The notes below the pieces were generated by a model, which was not told the DNA's origin, made no database searches, and worked only from the letters and a program-made list of their open reading frames with translations. 64,000 nucleotides of DNA from DASXRA01 sp035263725 (GTDB lineage Bacteria > Actinomycetota > Actinomycetes > Mycobacteriales > Jatrophihabitantaceae): the NCBI GenBank assembly GCA_035263725.1, contig DATFRC010000035.1:1-64000 (forward strand). The letters run 5' to 3'. Shown here piece by piece: positions 9,620-20,061 of the stretch; positions within the stretch are counted from its first letter, which is position 1; every line of letters starts with the position of its first letter. The translations under genes and the position numbers were made by a program.

Positions 9620-11023
9620 CTAGAGGATCGGTTCGGGCTGGTAGGTCGCCGCCTCCGGGGTCATGAGCGCGTCAACGGCCTGGACGACCGCAGCCACCTG
9701 GGCACGCGCCGCGCCAGTGAACGACAGCGGCTCGGCGAGCACGCCGGACAGGTCCACCCTTGCAAGGCGCGAGTCGGCCGCCAGCCGGGCGAGCAGGTCG
9801 TTGCCCTCTACGCCCTTCTCGCGCATCTCCAAAGCGACGGCGACCGCGTGCTCGCGGATCACCTCGTGCGCGGTTTCGCGGCCCACTCCGGCCCGTACCG
9901 CTGCCGTCAGCACGCGCGTCGTGGCCAGGAACGGCAGGTAGCGGTCGAGTTCGCGGGCAATCACAGCCGGGTAGGCGCCGAAGTCGTCCAGCACGGTGAG
10001 CGTCGTCTCGAGCAGACCGTCCATGGCGAAGAACGCGTCGGGCAGCGCCACGCGTCGTACCACCGAGCAGGACACATCGCCCTCGTTCCACTGGTCACCG
10101 GCAAGCTCAGCAGCCATCGACGCGAACCCGCGCAGCAGCACCATGAACCCGTTGATGCGTTCCGCCGAGCGCGTATTCATCTTGTGCGGCATCGCGGACG
10201 AGCCGACCTGCCCGGGACGGAAGCCTTCGGTGACGAGCTCGTGTCCGGCCATCAGCCGCACTGTCTTCGCCAGCGAGGACGGGGCGGCTGCGAGTTGCAC
10301 CAGCGAGGACAGCACGTCGAAGTCGAGCGAACGCGGGTAGACCTGGCCGACGCTCGTCATCACCTGCGAGAACCCCAGGTGGAGAGCCACCCTGCGCTCC
10401 AGCTCGGCCACCTGTTCGGCGGACCCGAGCAGCTCGAGCATGTCCTGCGCGGTGCCTACCGGCCCCTTGATGCCACGCAGCGGATAACGCTGGATCAGCG
10501 TGTCCTGCCGGGACAGCGCGACGAGCAGCTCGTCGGCCGCGGAGGCGAACCGCTTGCCGAGTGTGCTGGCCTGCGCCGGCACGTTGTGGGTGCGGCCCGC
10601 CATGACCAGCGAGTCGTATTCCGCGGCACGACGGGCCAGACGTCCCAGTACGGCAAGCACCTTCGTCCGGACGAGCAGCAGCGACGACCGGACCTGCAAC
10701 TGCTCGACGTTCTCCGTGATGTCGCGGCTGGTCATGCCCTGGTGGATGTGCTCGTAGCCGGCCAGCGCCGCAAACTCCTCGATGCGCGCCTTCACGTCGT
10801 GCCGCGTCACCCGCTCACGCGCCGCGATCGACTCGAGGTCGACGTGATCCACCACGCGTTCATACGCCTCGACGGCACCGTCGGGCACGTCCACGCCGAG
10901 GTCGCGCTGTGCACGCAGCACGGCGATCCACAGCCGCCGCTCCAGGACGATCTTGCGGTCCGGCGACCAGAGGTCAGCCATGGCCTGCGACGCATAGCGC
11001 GTCGCGAGAACGTCCGCGATCAC
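9620..11023 (-). CDS. purB: adenylosuccinate lyase
   Basis: Cleaves SAICAR to AICAR and adenylosuccinate to AMP, both releasing fumarate. It is a 467-residue cytoplasmic homotetramer of the fumarase/aspartase superfamily. The signature loop is VGSSAMPHKMN, with further family segments EHIHQGMTSRDI and MAGRTHNVPAQ. The GTG start overlaps the stop of the upstream DHFR-like gene (GTGA), so the two are translationally coupled. purB is the last gene of the purA-purB run. purC, often adjacent in relatives, is not next to it. Confidence 0.96.
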   Translation of the reverse strand: MIADVLATRYASQAMADLWSPDRKIVLERRLWIAVLRAQRDLGVDVPDGAVEAYERVVDHVDLESIAARERVTRHDVKARIEEFAALAGYEHIHQGMTSRDITENVEQLQVRSSLLLVRTKVLAVLGRLARRAAEYDSLVMAGRTHNVPAQASTLGKRFASAADELLVALSRQDTLIQRYPLRGIKGPVGTAQDMLELLGSAEQVAELERRVALHLGFSQVMTSVGQVYPRSLDFDVLSSLVQLAAAPSSLAKTVRLMAGHELVTEGFRPGQVGSSAMPHKMNTRSAERINGFMVLLRGFASMAAELAGDQWNEGDVSCSVVRRVALPDAFFAMDGLLETTLTVLDDFGAYPAVIARELDRYLPFLATTRVLTAAVRAGVGRETAHEVIREHAVAVALEMREKGVEGNDLLARLAADSRLARVDLSGVLAEPLSFTGAARAQVAAVVQAVDALMTPEAATYQPEPIL

Positions 11024-11577
11024 GGCTCCACGCTATACGTGAGATTGGCGAACTGCCGGTCGCGCTCGACGCTGACGAGCGTCATGCGGCCGACGATCCG
11101 CCGCGGCAGCAGCGGCGCGCCGCCGCCAAGCGTCACGGGTGCGACGCTGACGATGATCTCGTTGAGCAGCCCCTTGTCGGCGAACTGCCCGACGAGGTCG
11201 CCGCCGCCGACCAACCAGATGTTGCGGTCGCTGGAGGCGGCACGCATTGTCGCGTGCACCGGAGCAACGTCGCCCTGTACGAATTGGATGTCAGCACCCG
11301 GTACCGCCGGCAGCGACCGGTGCGTGAACACCCAGGTCGGCGTGCCGCCGTACCACGCCTGCCACTTGGCCGGGTCGTCCAGCAGGTGTTCGTGGTCGAG
11401 CACCCATTGATACGTGGTGGCACCCATGGCCATCGCCCCGACTCCGGCGAAGAACGTGTCGTACTGACTCGACTCGCCGGTTTCCCGGTCGACCGGGAAC
11501 AGCCAATCGAGCGAGTTGTTCTTGTCCGCTATGTAGCCATCAAGCGTCGTCGCCGTGTAGTACTGCGTCTTTCCCAT
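11020..11577 (-). CDS. dihydrofolate-reductase-like (RibD C-terminal type) protein
   Basis: 185 residues of the DHFR/RibD-C superfamily, NADPH-dependent reductases of varied substrate. It begins TQYYTATTLDGYIADKNNSLDWL, the typical start of this stand-alone group. It also has the MGATTYQWVL segment and the NADPH-binding IWLVGGGDLVGQF. It ends TLVSVERDRQFANLTYSVEP. The true substrate is unknown; such proteins are often not real folate enzymes. It lies between a small membrane protein (16 bp) and purB (GTGA overlap), which ties it to the purine operon by expression only. Confidence 0.85.
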   Translation of the reverse strand: MGKTQYYTATTLDGYIADKNNSLDWLFPVDRETGESSQYDTFFAGVGAMAMGATTYQWVLDHEHLLDDPAKWQAWYGGTPTWVFTHRSLPAVPGADIQFVQGDVAPVHATMRAASSDRNIWLVGGGDLVGQFADKGLLNEIIVSVAPVTLGGGAPLLPRRIVGRMTLVSVERDRQFANLTYSVEP

Positions 11578-11593
11578 GGACGCACGCTACGTG

Positions 11594-12232
11594 TCAGCCG
11601 GGCAGCGGCGAGCTGGCCACCCAGCGCAGCGCGGCCATGATCGGCAGCAGGCCACCCCGCGATGAGTACAGCGCCGCGGTGACCAGCCACGGCCCGCGGC
11701 GGGCGGTCACCAGCACGTGATGGGGCGGCTTGAGCGTGCGGTCCAGTGTCGGCCCGAACGGAATGTCCGGCCCGGAGATGCGCTGCTGGGTGAGGATGAT
11801 CGTGTCACCGGACGCCCCGATGCCATCCAACTCTTGGTAGTACACGGTGTCCGTGGCCGGGGCGTACCAGACGCTGCTGGCGATCGTCTGTGCGTCGGGG
11901 AAGAGGTCGTAATAGCTGCCCCGTAGGTCCGGCCGAGCCTGGTTGAGCACCTCGCAGCTGACCGTCCGCGGGCAGTGCCCCCTGTCGGCATACACGTAGC
12001 CCGCGGCCGGGGCGGGTGAGGCTGCCGCGATCGGTTGGACCGCCGAACGGACGAGGCTCGTGCCGTCTCCGGCCAGAACGGCGCCCACGATCACAGCCAC
12101 GAGGGCCAGGTATCGGGCGCGAGTCAGCCACGCGGGCCATGCGGGCCACGCGGGGCTACCGATGCGCTCGCCGTGCAGTGGGTCGTCGTCGGGCCCGCCG
12201 CCTTCGGGCGCCAGCTCGACGAACGTGACCAC
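11594..12232 (-). CDS. single-pass membrane protein of unknown function
   Basis: I do not recognise a family. The 212 residues comprise a polar N-terminus with a small PAWPAWPAW repeat, a membrane helix at about 42-62 (LALVAVIVGAVLAG) and an extracytoplasmic domain of about 140 residues with two cysteines (GHCPRTVSCEVL). A second hydrophobic stretch lies near the C-terminus (GGLLPIMAALRWV). It starts with GTG, 4 bp after purD, and ends 16 bp before the DHFR-like gene, so it is co-transcribed with purine genes. Confidence 0.7.
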   Translation of the reverse strand: MVTFVELAPEGGGPDDDPLHGERIGSPAWPAWPAWLTRARYLALVAVIVGAVLAGDGTSLVRSAVQPIAAASPAPAAGYVYADRGHCPRTVSCEVLNQARPDLRGSYYDLFPDAQTIASSVWYAPATDTVYYQELDGIGASGDTIILTQQRISGPDIPFGPTLDRTLKPPHHVLVTARRGPWLVTAALYSSRGGLLPIMAALRWVASSPLPG

Positions 12233-12236
12233 CTCA

Positions 12237-13466
12237 CTATCCTGCGTCCTGAACCGCCCGGAGCGCGATATCGCGGCGCAACTGGCCTCCAGGTAGGTGC
12301 ACCGTCGCGGCCAGCGCGTACGCGCGCTCGCGCGCCTCAGCGAGCGTGGCGCCGGTAGCTGTTACCGCCACAACCCGCCCGCCGGAGGACACGATGACGC
12401 CGTCCTCGCGGCGGCGGGTGCCGGCGTGGATCACGCCCTGCTGCTCGGCGCCGCTAATCGGATCGCCGGTGTGCGGGGCGCCGGGATAACCGGCGGCGGC
12501 GATGACCACGGTCACCGCGGCGCCGTCTCGCCAGTGCAGCGCCGGCGGGACCCCGCCGCGGGCCGCCCAGCGCAGCAGGTCGCTCAGGGGTGATTCGAGC
12601 AGGGTCAGCAGTGCCTGCGTCTCGGGGTCGCCGAAGCGGGCGTTGAACTCGACCACCTTCGGGCCGGCGCTCGTGAGTGCCAGGCCGGCGTAGAGCACGC
12701 CGGCGAACGCCGTTCCGCGCCGGCGCATCTCGTCCACAGCGGGCAGCGCGATCGTCTCGACGACCCGCGCGACCGTCCCGTCCGGAAGCCATGCCAGCGG
12801 TGCGTAGGCACCCATTCCACCGGTGTTAGGCCCGGTGTCGCCGTCACCGATCCGTTTGAAGTCCTGGGCCGGCAGAAACGGAACGACGTGCGTTCCGTCC
12901 GTTACACAGAACAGCGACAGCTCCGGGCCATCGAGATATTCCTCGACCACGACGCGCTCACAGCGCGCCGCGTGCGCAAGCGCCTCGTCCCGCGACGATG
13001 TCACAACCACGCCCTTGCCGGCCGCCAGCCCGTCGTCTTTCACGACGTAGGGTGGCCCGAACTCGTCGAGGGCTTTTGTGACCTCTGCCGGCGTCGTGCA
13101 TACCCGGGCCGCAGCGGTGGGGATGTCTGCGGCGGCCATGACGTCCTTGGCGAACGCCTTGCTGCCCTCGAGGCGGGCCGCCGCGGCAGACGGCCCGAAG
13201 CAGTCGATGCCGGCGGCCCGCACTGCGTCGGCGACGCCGGCCACCAGCGGCGCCTCCGGGCCGATCACGACCAGGTCGGCGCGCAGTTCCGCGGCCAGCG
13301 CGGCAACCGCCGCGCCGTCGAGCGGGTCCACGCCACGCTGCTCGGCGACGGCAGCCGTCCCCGCGTTGCCGGGAGCGCACACCAGCGACGTCACGCCGGG
13401 GTCGGCGGCCAGTGCCAGGCACAGTGCGTGCTCGCGCCCGCCCGAGCCGATGACGAGGACCCGCAC
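12237..13466 (-). CDS. purD: phosphoribosylamine-glycine ligase
   Basis: Joins 5-phosphoribosylamine, glycine and ATP to give GAR. It has 409 residues with the ATP-grasp layout: N-domain VLVIGSGGREHAL, central VVKDDGLAAGKGVVV, and the metal/phosphate region GPNTGGMGAYAPL with VEFNARFGDPETQ. It is 6 bp downstream of the PQQ-like lipoprotein gene and 4 bp upstream of the small membrane protein, in the middle of the purA-purB run. Confidence 0.96.
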   Translation of the reverse strand: MRVLVIGSGGREHALCLALAADPGVTSLVCAPGNAGTAAVAEQRGVDPLDGAAVAALAAELRADLVVIGPEAPLVAGVADAVRAAGIDCFGPSAAAARLEGSKAFAKDVMAAADIPTAAARVCTTPAEVTKALDEFGPPYVVKDDGLAAGKGVVVTSSRDEALAHAARCERVVVEEYLDGPELSLFCVTDGTHVVPFLPAQDFKRIGDGDTGPNTGGMGAYAPLAWLPDGTVARVVETIALPAVDEMRRRGTAFAGVLYAGLALTSAGPKVVEFNARFGDPETQALLTLLESPLSDLLRWAARGGVPPALHWRDGAAVTVVIAAAGYPGAPHTGDPISGAEQQGVIHAGTRRREDGVIVSSGGRVVAVTATGATLAEARERAYALAATVHLPGGQLRRDIALRAVQDAG

Positions 13467-13472
13467 GGCGGC

Positions 13473-14842
13473 TCAGACTACGACGATCGTCAGGCCGGCG
13501 AGCGTCGGCACCAGCACATGGGTGCCCGACAGCGCCGGTGTCGCGAACCGACTGGTGACACCGACGTAAACCTGCGCGGTCGATTGGCCGCTCGCCGGAT
13601 CGAGGGCATGCAGTACGCCCGCGTCCTGCTCGAGCGCCCACACCCGACCCCCGCCCAGCACGGGCGAGCCGGCGATCGACTGCGACGCGTGCCAGAGCAC
13701 GTGCGCCGCGCCGGCCGAGTCCACGCGGACGGCTCGGATTCCGTCGTCGCACGGCACGTAGACCACGTCGCCGTCCACCGCGGCACCGCCGAACGACCGA
13801 CATAGCGGGCCTTGCCACACCTGCCCGCCGACGCCGCCCAAATGGCCCTGCCGCAGCACGTACCCGGTGCCCGACTTGCCGGCGATGAACACCCACTTCG
13901 TCCCGATCAAAGCGGGACCCTGCGAGCCGAGGTCGAGGTCGCCCTCGTTGTCCGAGCCCCACGTCGTCGGCGAGAACGAGTCGACGAGCCGAGCGTCGAC
14001 GCCGAGTTGCAGCACCGAGTCGCTGTAGTCGTACGCGTCGCCGCGACCGTGCTCGCCGTTGCCGACGGCGACGAGCAGGCGGCCGCCGGCGTCGACGGAC
14101 ACGCCGGGCGGCGCCCAGATGCCGCCCTCACGCGGCGTCGGCACGGTGTAGGCGATCGGGGCCCCGTTGCCGTCGAGCGGCACCCCGACCACGCGTCCTT
14201 TGTAGTTGCCGCAGTCGCCGGCCCGTCCGCCGAACGGAACCCATGCGCGCCCGCCGGCGATGGCCAATGCCCCCCGCTCCTGCATCGCGACCGGGTCGGC
14301 GCCGGGTAGGTCGACGTTAGCGCGCCAGCGCACCGCACCGTCGCGTATGGAGAGCGCGACCAGTTCGTGCCGCACCGGCGCCCGATACTCGGCGACGACG
14401 TACACGACGCCGTTCGCGTAGACCGGCGTGCCGGTGATCCCGGACGGGTCGATGTTGCCGCACGGCAGGTCTGACCGGCGGGCCGGTTCGCCCAGGTTGC
14501 GCCGCCACAGTTGCCGGCCGTCGGCGTCAAGACCGTAGACGCTGTCGTTCTCGGTCGCCGCGATCGTGATCCCCTGCGCCACGATCGGCGACGCGTAGAC
14601 GGCCGCGTCCAGCCTGACGGTGGCCAGCACACGCAGCGTGCCGGGCGTAGGAAACGTCGCAGCCTTACCGGTACGAGCAGGGTTTCCGTGATACGCCGGC
14701 CAATCGTCGACTGTGGACGGTCCCGCACTGCTGCTACCGGCGCTTGTGGTAGCCGGCGACGTCGGCGGAGGCCCCGCCGACTGCCGCCCACTTGTGCAGG
14801 CGGTCACCAGCGCGGCTGCCAATAGGAGCGGGACGAGGCGGA

Positions 14843-14846
<4 letters not shown>
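13473..14846 (-). CDS. exported PQQ-like beta-propeller lipoprotein
   Basis: 457 residues. An N-terminal signal ends in the lipobox LVTAC (Cys17), followed by a Ser/Thr/Pro linker and a WPAYHGNPARTG start typical of PQQ-repeat (BamB-like) eight-bladed propellers. Blade motifs include VYGLDADGRQLWRRNL, TPVYANGVVYVVA and SPVLGGGRVWAL. No PQQ-enzyme catalytic residues are evident, so it is probably a binding or scaffolding protein on the outer face of the membrane. It overlaps purA by 4 bp (ATGA) and lies 6 bp before purD. A propeller lipoprotein between purA and purD has no obvious purine role. Confidence 0.8.
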
Positions 14847-16129
<1,283 letters not shown>

Positions 16130-16141
16130 GCCAGCAGGGTA
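16130..16141 (-). promoter_or_regulatory. leaderless promoter -10 element of purA
   Basis: TACCCT (16136-16141, minus strand) plus 6 nt precede the purA ATG. The divergent trpB2 start is only 50 bp away, so its promoter must lie in the same short gap. Confidence 0.5.
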
Positions 16142-16178
16142 GCTTTCGCTGCGGACGCCCTGGCGAGATAGTTGGCGC

Positions 16179-17543
16179 ATGACAGCGCCCACCAAGATCA
16201 CGCTCGATGAGTCGGAGCTGCCGACTCGCTGGTACAACCTGCTGGCCGACCTACCGGCGCCGCCGCCCCCGGTGTTGCACCCGGGCACGCTTCAGCCGGT
16301 CGGGCCCGACGACCTGGCGCCGCTGTTCCCGATGGACCTGATTGCCCAGGAGGTGAGCAGCGAGCAGTACATCGACGTCCCGGGAGCGGTGCTCGACGTG
16401 TACCGGCTGTGGCGGCCGTCCCCGCTGTATCGGGCCTGGCGATTGGAACGCGCGCTCGACACGCCGGCACGCATCTACTACAAGTACGAGGGCGTCTCGC
16501 CGGCCGGCTCGCACAAGCCGAACACCGCGGTGCCGCAGGCGTACTACAACGCGCAGGCCGGCGTGAAACGCCTGACGACCGAGACGGGCGCCGGGCAGTG
16601 GGGCTCCGCCTTGGCGTTCGCGTGCACGCAGTTCGGGCTGGACTGCGAGGTGTGGATGGTTCGCGCCTCGTACGACCAGAAGCCGTATCGCCGGATCATG
16701 ATGGAGACGTTCGGCGGTGTCGTACACCCGTCACCGTCGGAGTTGACGGCCGCCGGACGCAAGGTGCTGGCCGAGCATCCGGACTCAACGGGCTCGCTCG
16801 GAATCGCAATCAGCGAGGCGGTCGAAGTTGCCGCAGGAGCGGGGGACACGAACTACGCGCTCGGCAGCGTGCTGAACCACGTACTGCTCCATCAGACCGT
16901 GATCGGCGAGGAAGCCCTCCTGCAAATGGCGAAAGTCGGTGAGACGCCTGACCTGATCGTCGGCTGCACGGGCGGGGGCTCGAACTTCGCCGGGCTGATG
17001 TTCCCCTTCCTGCGGGAGAAACTCGCCGGACGCCAGTCGCCGACGATCCGCGCCGTCGAGCCGGCCGCCTGCCCGTCGCTGACCCGTGGCGTGTACGCGT
17101 ACGACTTCGGGGATACCGCAGGCATGACGCCGCTGATCAAGATGCATACGCTCGGGCACGAGTTCGTGCCGGACCCGATCCACGCCGGCGGGCTGCGCTA
17201 CCACGGCATGAGCCCCTTGATCAGCCACCTGTACGAGCAGCAGCTGATCGAGGCGGTGGCCAAACCGCAGCGCGAATGCTTCGCCGCCGGCGTGCAGTTC
17301 GCACGCACCGAGGGCATCATCCCCGCGCCCGAGCCGACGCACGCCCTCGCTGCCGCGATCGAGGAGGCGGTGCGCTGCCGTGAGTCGGGTGAGTCAAAGG
17401 TGATCTTGACGGCACTGTGCGGCCACGGCCTGCTCGACCTGGCCGCGTATGACGCGTACTTGTCCGGGACGATGGAAGATCGCGCCCTGGACGACGCCGC
17501 CATCGCCGAGGCGATCGAACACCTACCCCCGGTTCCCGCGTAG
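16179..17543 (+). CDS. TrpB-like PLP-dependent enzyme (TrpB2 type)
   Basis: A 454-residue fold-type II PLP enzyme of the TrpB2 group, which condenses indole and serine to tryptophan as a stand-alone beta subunit or has a related role. The PLP lysine is Lys113 in SPAGSHKPNTAV, and the phosphate loop is GCTGGGSNFAG. The length and the extended N-terminus (ELPTRWYNLLADL) separate TrpB2 from TrpB1. No trpA or other trp gene is nearby, as is usual for TrpB2. It diverges from purA, and its 3' end overlaps the convergent DUF3151 gene by 21 bp. Confidence 0.9.
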   Translation: MTAPTKITLDESELPTRWYNLLADLPAPPPPVLHPGTLQPVGPDDLAPLFPMDLIAQEVSSEQYIDVPGAVLDVYRLWRPSPLYRAWRLERALDTPARIYYKYEGVSPAGSHKPNTAVPQAYYNAQAGVKRLTTETGAGQWGSALAFACTQFGLDCEVWMVRASYDQKPYRRIMMETFGGVVHPSPSELTAAGRKVLAEHPDSTGSLGIAISEAVEVAAGAGDTNYALGSVLNHVLLHQTVIGEEALLQMAKVGETPDLIVGCTGGGSNFAGLMFPFLREKLAGRQSPTIRAVEPAACPSLTRGVYAYDFGDTAGMTPLIKMHTLGHEFVPDPIHAGGLRYHGMSPLISHLYEQQLIEAVAKPQRECFAAGVQFARTEGIIPAPEPTHALAAAIEEAVRCRESGESKVILTALCGHGLLDLAAYDAYLSGTMEDRALDDAAIAEAIEHLPPVPA

Positions 17544-17936
17544 CGCGTCTACCGCCGCGGGGTCGCAGTCCTTCAGGAACTGGGCGCACCGCTGCGCCTC
17601 GTCCTGTTCGCCGATGGCGTCCGCCGCCTGGCCGAGGGCGGACAGTGCCCGCAGGAAGCCCCGATTTGGCACGTGATCCCACGGCACCGGGCCGTTGCCC
17701 CGCCATCCGTTTCGGCGTAGCGCGTCCAGGCCGCGGTGGTACCCGGTGCGGGCGAAGGCATACGCCTCGATCGTGCGGTCGGCGGCAAGCGCGTTCTCGG
17801 CGAGCGCTGCCCACGCCGCTGACGACCCGGGGTACGCGCGGGCCACCGCAGCGGGATCCTCGCCGGCGTCGAGCCGGGGCTGCGCCGGATCGTCAGGCAG
17901 CCTCGTCGGAGGGGCCAACAGGTTGCCGTGTGTCAT
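17523..17936 (-). CDS. DUF3151 family protein
   Basis: 137 residues, all alpha-helical in appearance, with a TPR-like composition (WAALAENALAADRTIEAYAFARTGYHRGLDALRRNGW). It is a conserved actinobacterial protein, found beside fba in mycobacteria too, with no established function. It overlaps the stop of fba by 4 bp (ATGA), so it is co-translated with aldolase. Its 3' end runs 21 bp into the convergent trpB2 gene. Confidence 0.88.
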   Translation of the reverse strand: MTHGNLLAPPTRLPDDPAQPRLDAGEDPAAVARAYPGSSAAWAALAENALAADRTIEAYAFARTGYHRGLDALRRNGWRGNGPVPWDHVPNRGFLRALSALGQAADAIGEQDEAQRCAQFLKDCDPAAVDALRGNRG

Positions 17937-18958
17937 GAGGACAGCGACGTTGCTGCGGACAGCAGGTCTTCGCAGGCCTGGGTAACCCGGGCGGCCATGC
18001 CGGTCTCGGCCAGCTTGAGGTACGAGCGCGGGTCGTACGCCTTCTTGTTGCCGACCTCGCCGTCGACCTTCAGCACCCCGTTGTAGTTGGTGAACATGTG
18101 CCCCGCGACCTCGCGGGTGAACGCGTACTGGGTGTCGGTGTCGACGTTCATTTTCACGACGCCGTACGAGACGGCCTCGCGGATCTCCTCGAGCAGGGAC
18201 CCCGAGCCGCCGTGGAACACGAGCTCGAAGGGCTTCGCCTTGCCGACCTTCTCGCCGACGGCCTCCTGAATGTCACGCAGGATGTCTGGGCGGAGCTTGA
18301 CGTTGCCGGGCTTGTAGACACCGTGCACGTTGCCGAACGTCGCGGCGAGCAGATACCGCCCCCTGTCGCCGGTGCCGAGCGCCTCCGCGGTGCGCAGCGC
18401 GTCGCCGGGCGTCGTGTACAGCTTCTCGTTCATCTCGCCGACGACGCCGTCCTCCTCGCCACCGACGACGCCGATCTCCACCTCAAGGATGATCCGCGCG
18501 GCCGCGGCCTGCTCGAGCAGCTCCGCGGCAATCTGCAGGTTCTCGTCAAGCGGGACCGCCGAACCGTCCCACATGTGCGACTGGAACAGCGGATTCTCGC
18601 CGTTGTTGACGCGCTCGGTCGAAATGGCGAGCAGTGGGCGGACGTAGCTGTCGAGCTTGCCCTTCGGGCAGTGGTCGGTGTGCAGCGCCACATAGATCGG
18701 GTACTCGTCGGCGACGACCTGTGCGAACTCGGCGAGCGCCACGGCTCCCGCCACCATGTCCTTGACGCGGGTCCCCGAGGCGAACTCCGCCCCGCCGGTA
18801 GACACCTGCAGGATTCCGTCGCTACCCGCGTCGGCGAAGCCACGCAGCGCGGCGTTGACCGTCTCCGACGAGGTCACGTTGATAGCGGGATAAGCGAAAC
18901 CCGACGCGGACGCGCGGTCGAGCATCTCGGCGTAGATCTCGGGCGTGGCGATCGGCAT
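17933..18958 (-). CDS. fba: class II fructose-bisphosphate aldolase
   Basis: The Zn-dependent aldolase of glycolysis and gluconeogenesis, 341 residues. The zinc and substrate ligands are recognisable: HTDHCPKG (two His), EVEIGVVGGEEDG, ATFGNVHGVYKPG and LVFHGGSGS. ATG 18958 (MPIATPEIYAEML) is the family start. It has no Shine-Dalgarno sequence, but TACACT lies 6 nt upstream, predicting a leaderless transcript. It is followed by DUF3151 with a 4-bp overlap and is divergent from the epimerase gene. Confidence 0.96.
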   Translation of the reverse strand: MPIATPEIYAEMLDRASASGFAYPAINVTSSETVNAALRGFADAGSDGILQVSTGGAEFASGTRVKDMVAGAVALAEFAQVVADEYPIYVALHTDHCPKGKLDSYVRPLLAISTERVNNGENPLFQSHMWDGSAVPLDENLQIAAELLEQAAAARIILEVEIGVVGGEEDGVVGEMNEKLYTTPGDALRTAEALGTGDRGRYLLAATFGNVHGVYKPGNVKLRPDILRDIQEAVGEKVGKAKPFELVFHGGSGSLLEEIREAVSYGVVKMNVDTDTQYAFTREVAGHMFTNYNGVLKVDGEVGNKKAYDPRSYLKLAETGMAARVTQACEDLLSAATSLSS

Positions 18959-18970
18959 GGCGTCAGTGTA
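18959..18970 (-). promoter_or_regulatory. leaderless promoter -10 element of fba
   Basis: TACACT (18965-18970, minus strand) plus 6 nt lead directly to the ATG of fba. There is no ribosome site in between. Confidence 0.55.
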
Positions 18971-19026
18971 TGAGCGCTGAGCGAACACGCTCGACGACCC
19001 CGCCCCGAATCTGGTGGGCTAACGAG

Positions 19027-20016
19027 ATGGACGTGCTGGTGCTCGGTGGCTCGGTATTCATGGGACGTGCGGTCGTCGCCGAGGCGCTCGCCGCCGGCGC
19101 TCGGGTGACGGTGTTCAATCGCGGCAAGTCGGGCCCGACACCGGAGGGCGCCGAGCAGGTCGTGGGCGACCGCACCGTGCTCGCCGACCTGGAGCAGCTA
19201 GCGGACCGGCGCTTCGATGTGGTCGTGGACACGGCCGGCTACGTGCCGGCCGAGGTGACGCTCGCAGCGCGGCTGCTGGCGCCGTCGTGCGGTCACTACG
19301 CGTTCGTGTCGACGATCAACGTCTTTCCGGGCTGGCCGTCGCTGCCCGATTTCCACGTCGGCGGCGTGTACGCAGGCGACCCCGACGCGACGCGGGCCGA
19401 TGCACCCGACCCCGAGACGGCCTACGGCTGGCTCAAGGCCGGTTGCGAGCTTGCCGCCGTCCGCGAGTTCGGTGCGGCGCGCTCGACCGTGCTACGCGCC
19501 GGCTGCATCGTGGGGCCCGACGATTCGCAGGTCGGCAGACTGCCATGGTGGATCGCCCGGGTAGGGCGCGGCGGGCGGGTTCTCACGCCGGGTGAGCCGT
19601 CCGACCCTGTCTCGCTCATCGACGCGCGCGACATAGCCCGCTTCGCCTTGCTGCAGACCCCCGGCACGTTCGAGCTGGGCGGGCCGCAGGGGACGCGAGC
19701 CGAACTCCTTTCGATCTGCCGCGTCGCCACCGGCTCTGAGGCCCGGTTTGCGTGGGTCGACGGGTCGTGGCTGGCAGGGCAGGACGTCGAGGAGTGGACA
19801 GAAATCCCGCTCTGGTCGACAGCGCCCAGCGTGTTCCTGAGCGACAGCTCCCCGGCCGTAGCGGCTGGGCTGCGCTATCGGCCGCTGCGGGACACAGTCG
19901 CCGACACGTGGGCATGGCAGCAGCGTGTCCCCGGCGGGTGGCAGCCGGCCCCGAGGACCCCGGGACTGGATCCGGACCGCGAGGCGGCGCTACTCGCCGC
20001 GTGGGACGGTCGCTGA
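19027..20016 (+). CDS. NAD-dependent epimerase/dehydratase family protein
   Basis: 329 residues of the extended short-chain dehydrogenase family. The nucleotide-binding motif is at the N-terminus (VLVLGGSVFMGRAVV), and the catalytic-type Tyr-x3-Lys lies in TAYGWLKAG. I chose the ATG at 19027 because it immediately precedes the Rossmann strand; the frame is open upstream to 18970. GGTGGG 8 nt upstream may serve as the ribosome site. The substrate cannot be told. It is divergent from fba, and DedA follows 45 bp later. Confidence 0.85.
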   Translation: MDVLVLGGSVFMGRAVVAEALAAGARVTVFNRGKSGPTPEGAEQVVGDRTVLADLEQLADRRFDVVVDTAGYVPAEVTLAARLLAPSCGHYAFVSTINVFPGWPSLPDFHVGGVYAGDPDATRADAPDPETAYGWLKAGCELAAVREFGAARSTVLRAGCIVGPDDSQVGRLPWWIARVGRGGRVLTPGEPSDPVSLIDARDIARFALLQTPGTFELGGPQGTRAELLSICRVATGSEARFAWVDGSWLAGQDVEEWTEIPLWSTAPSVFLSDSSPAVAAGLRYRPLRDTVADTWAWQQRVPGGWQPAPRTPGLDPDREAALLAAWDGR

Positions 20017-20047
20017 GGGCCGAGAGCCTGCTGAGAGGCGCGGCCCG

Positions 20048-20061
20048 TACACTGCCGCATC
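20048..20061 (+). promoter_or_regulatory. -10 element before the DedA gene
   Basis: TACACT (20048-20053) lies 8 nt before the ATG at 20062, a leaderless or nearly leaderless arrangement. Confidence 0.4.
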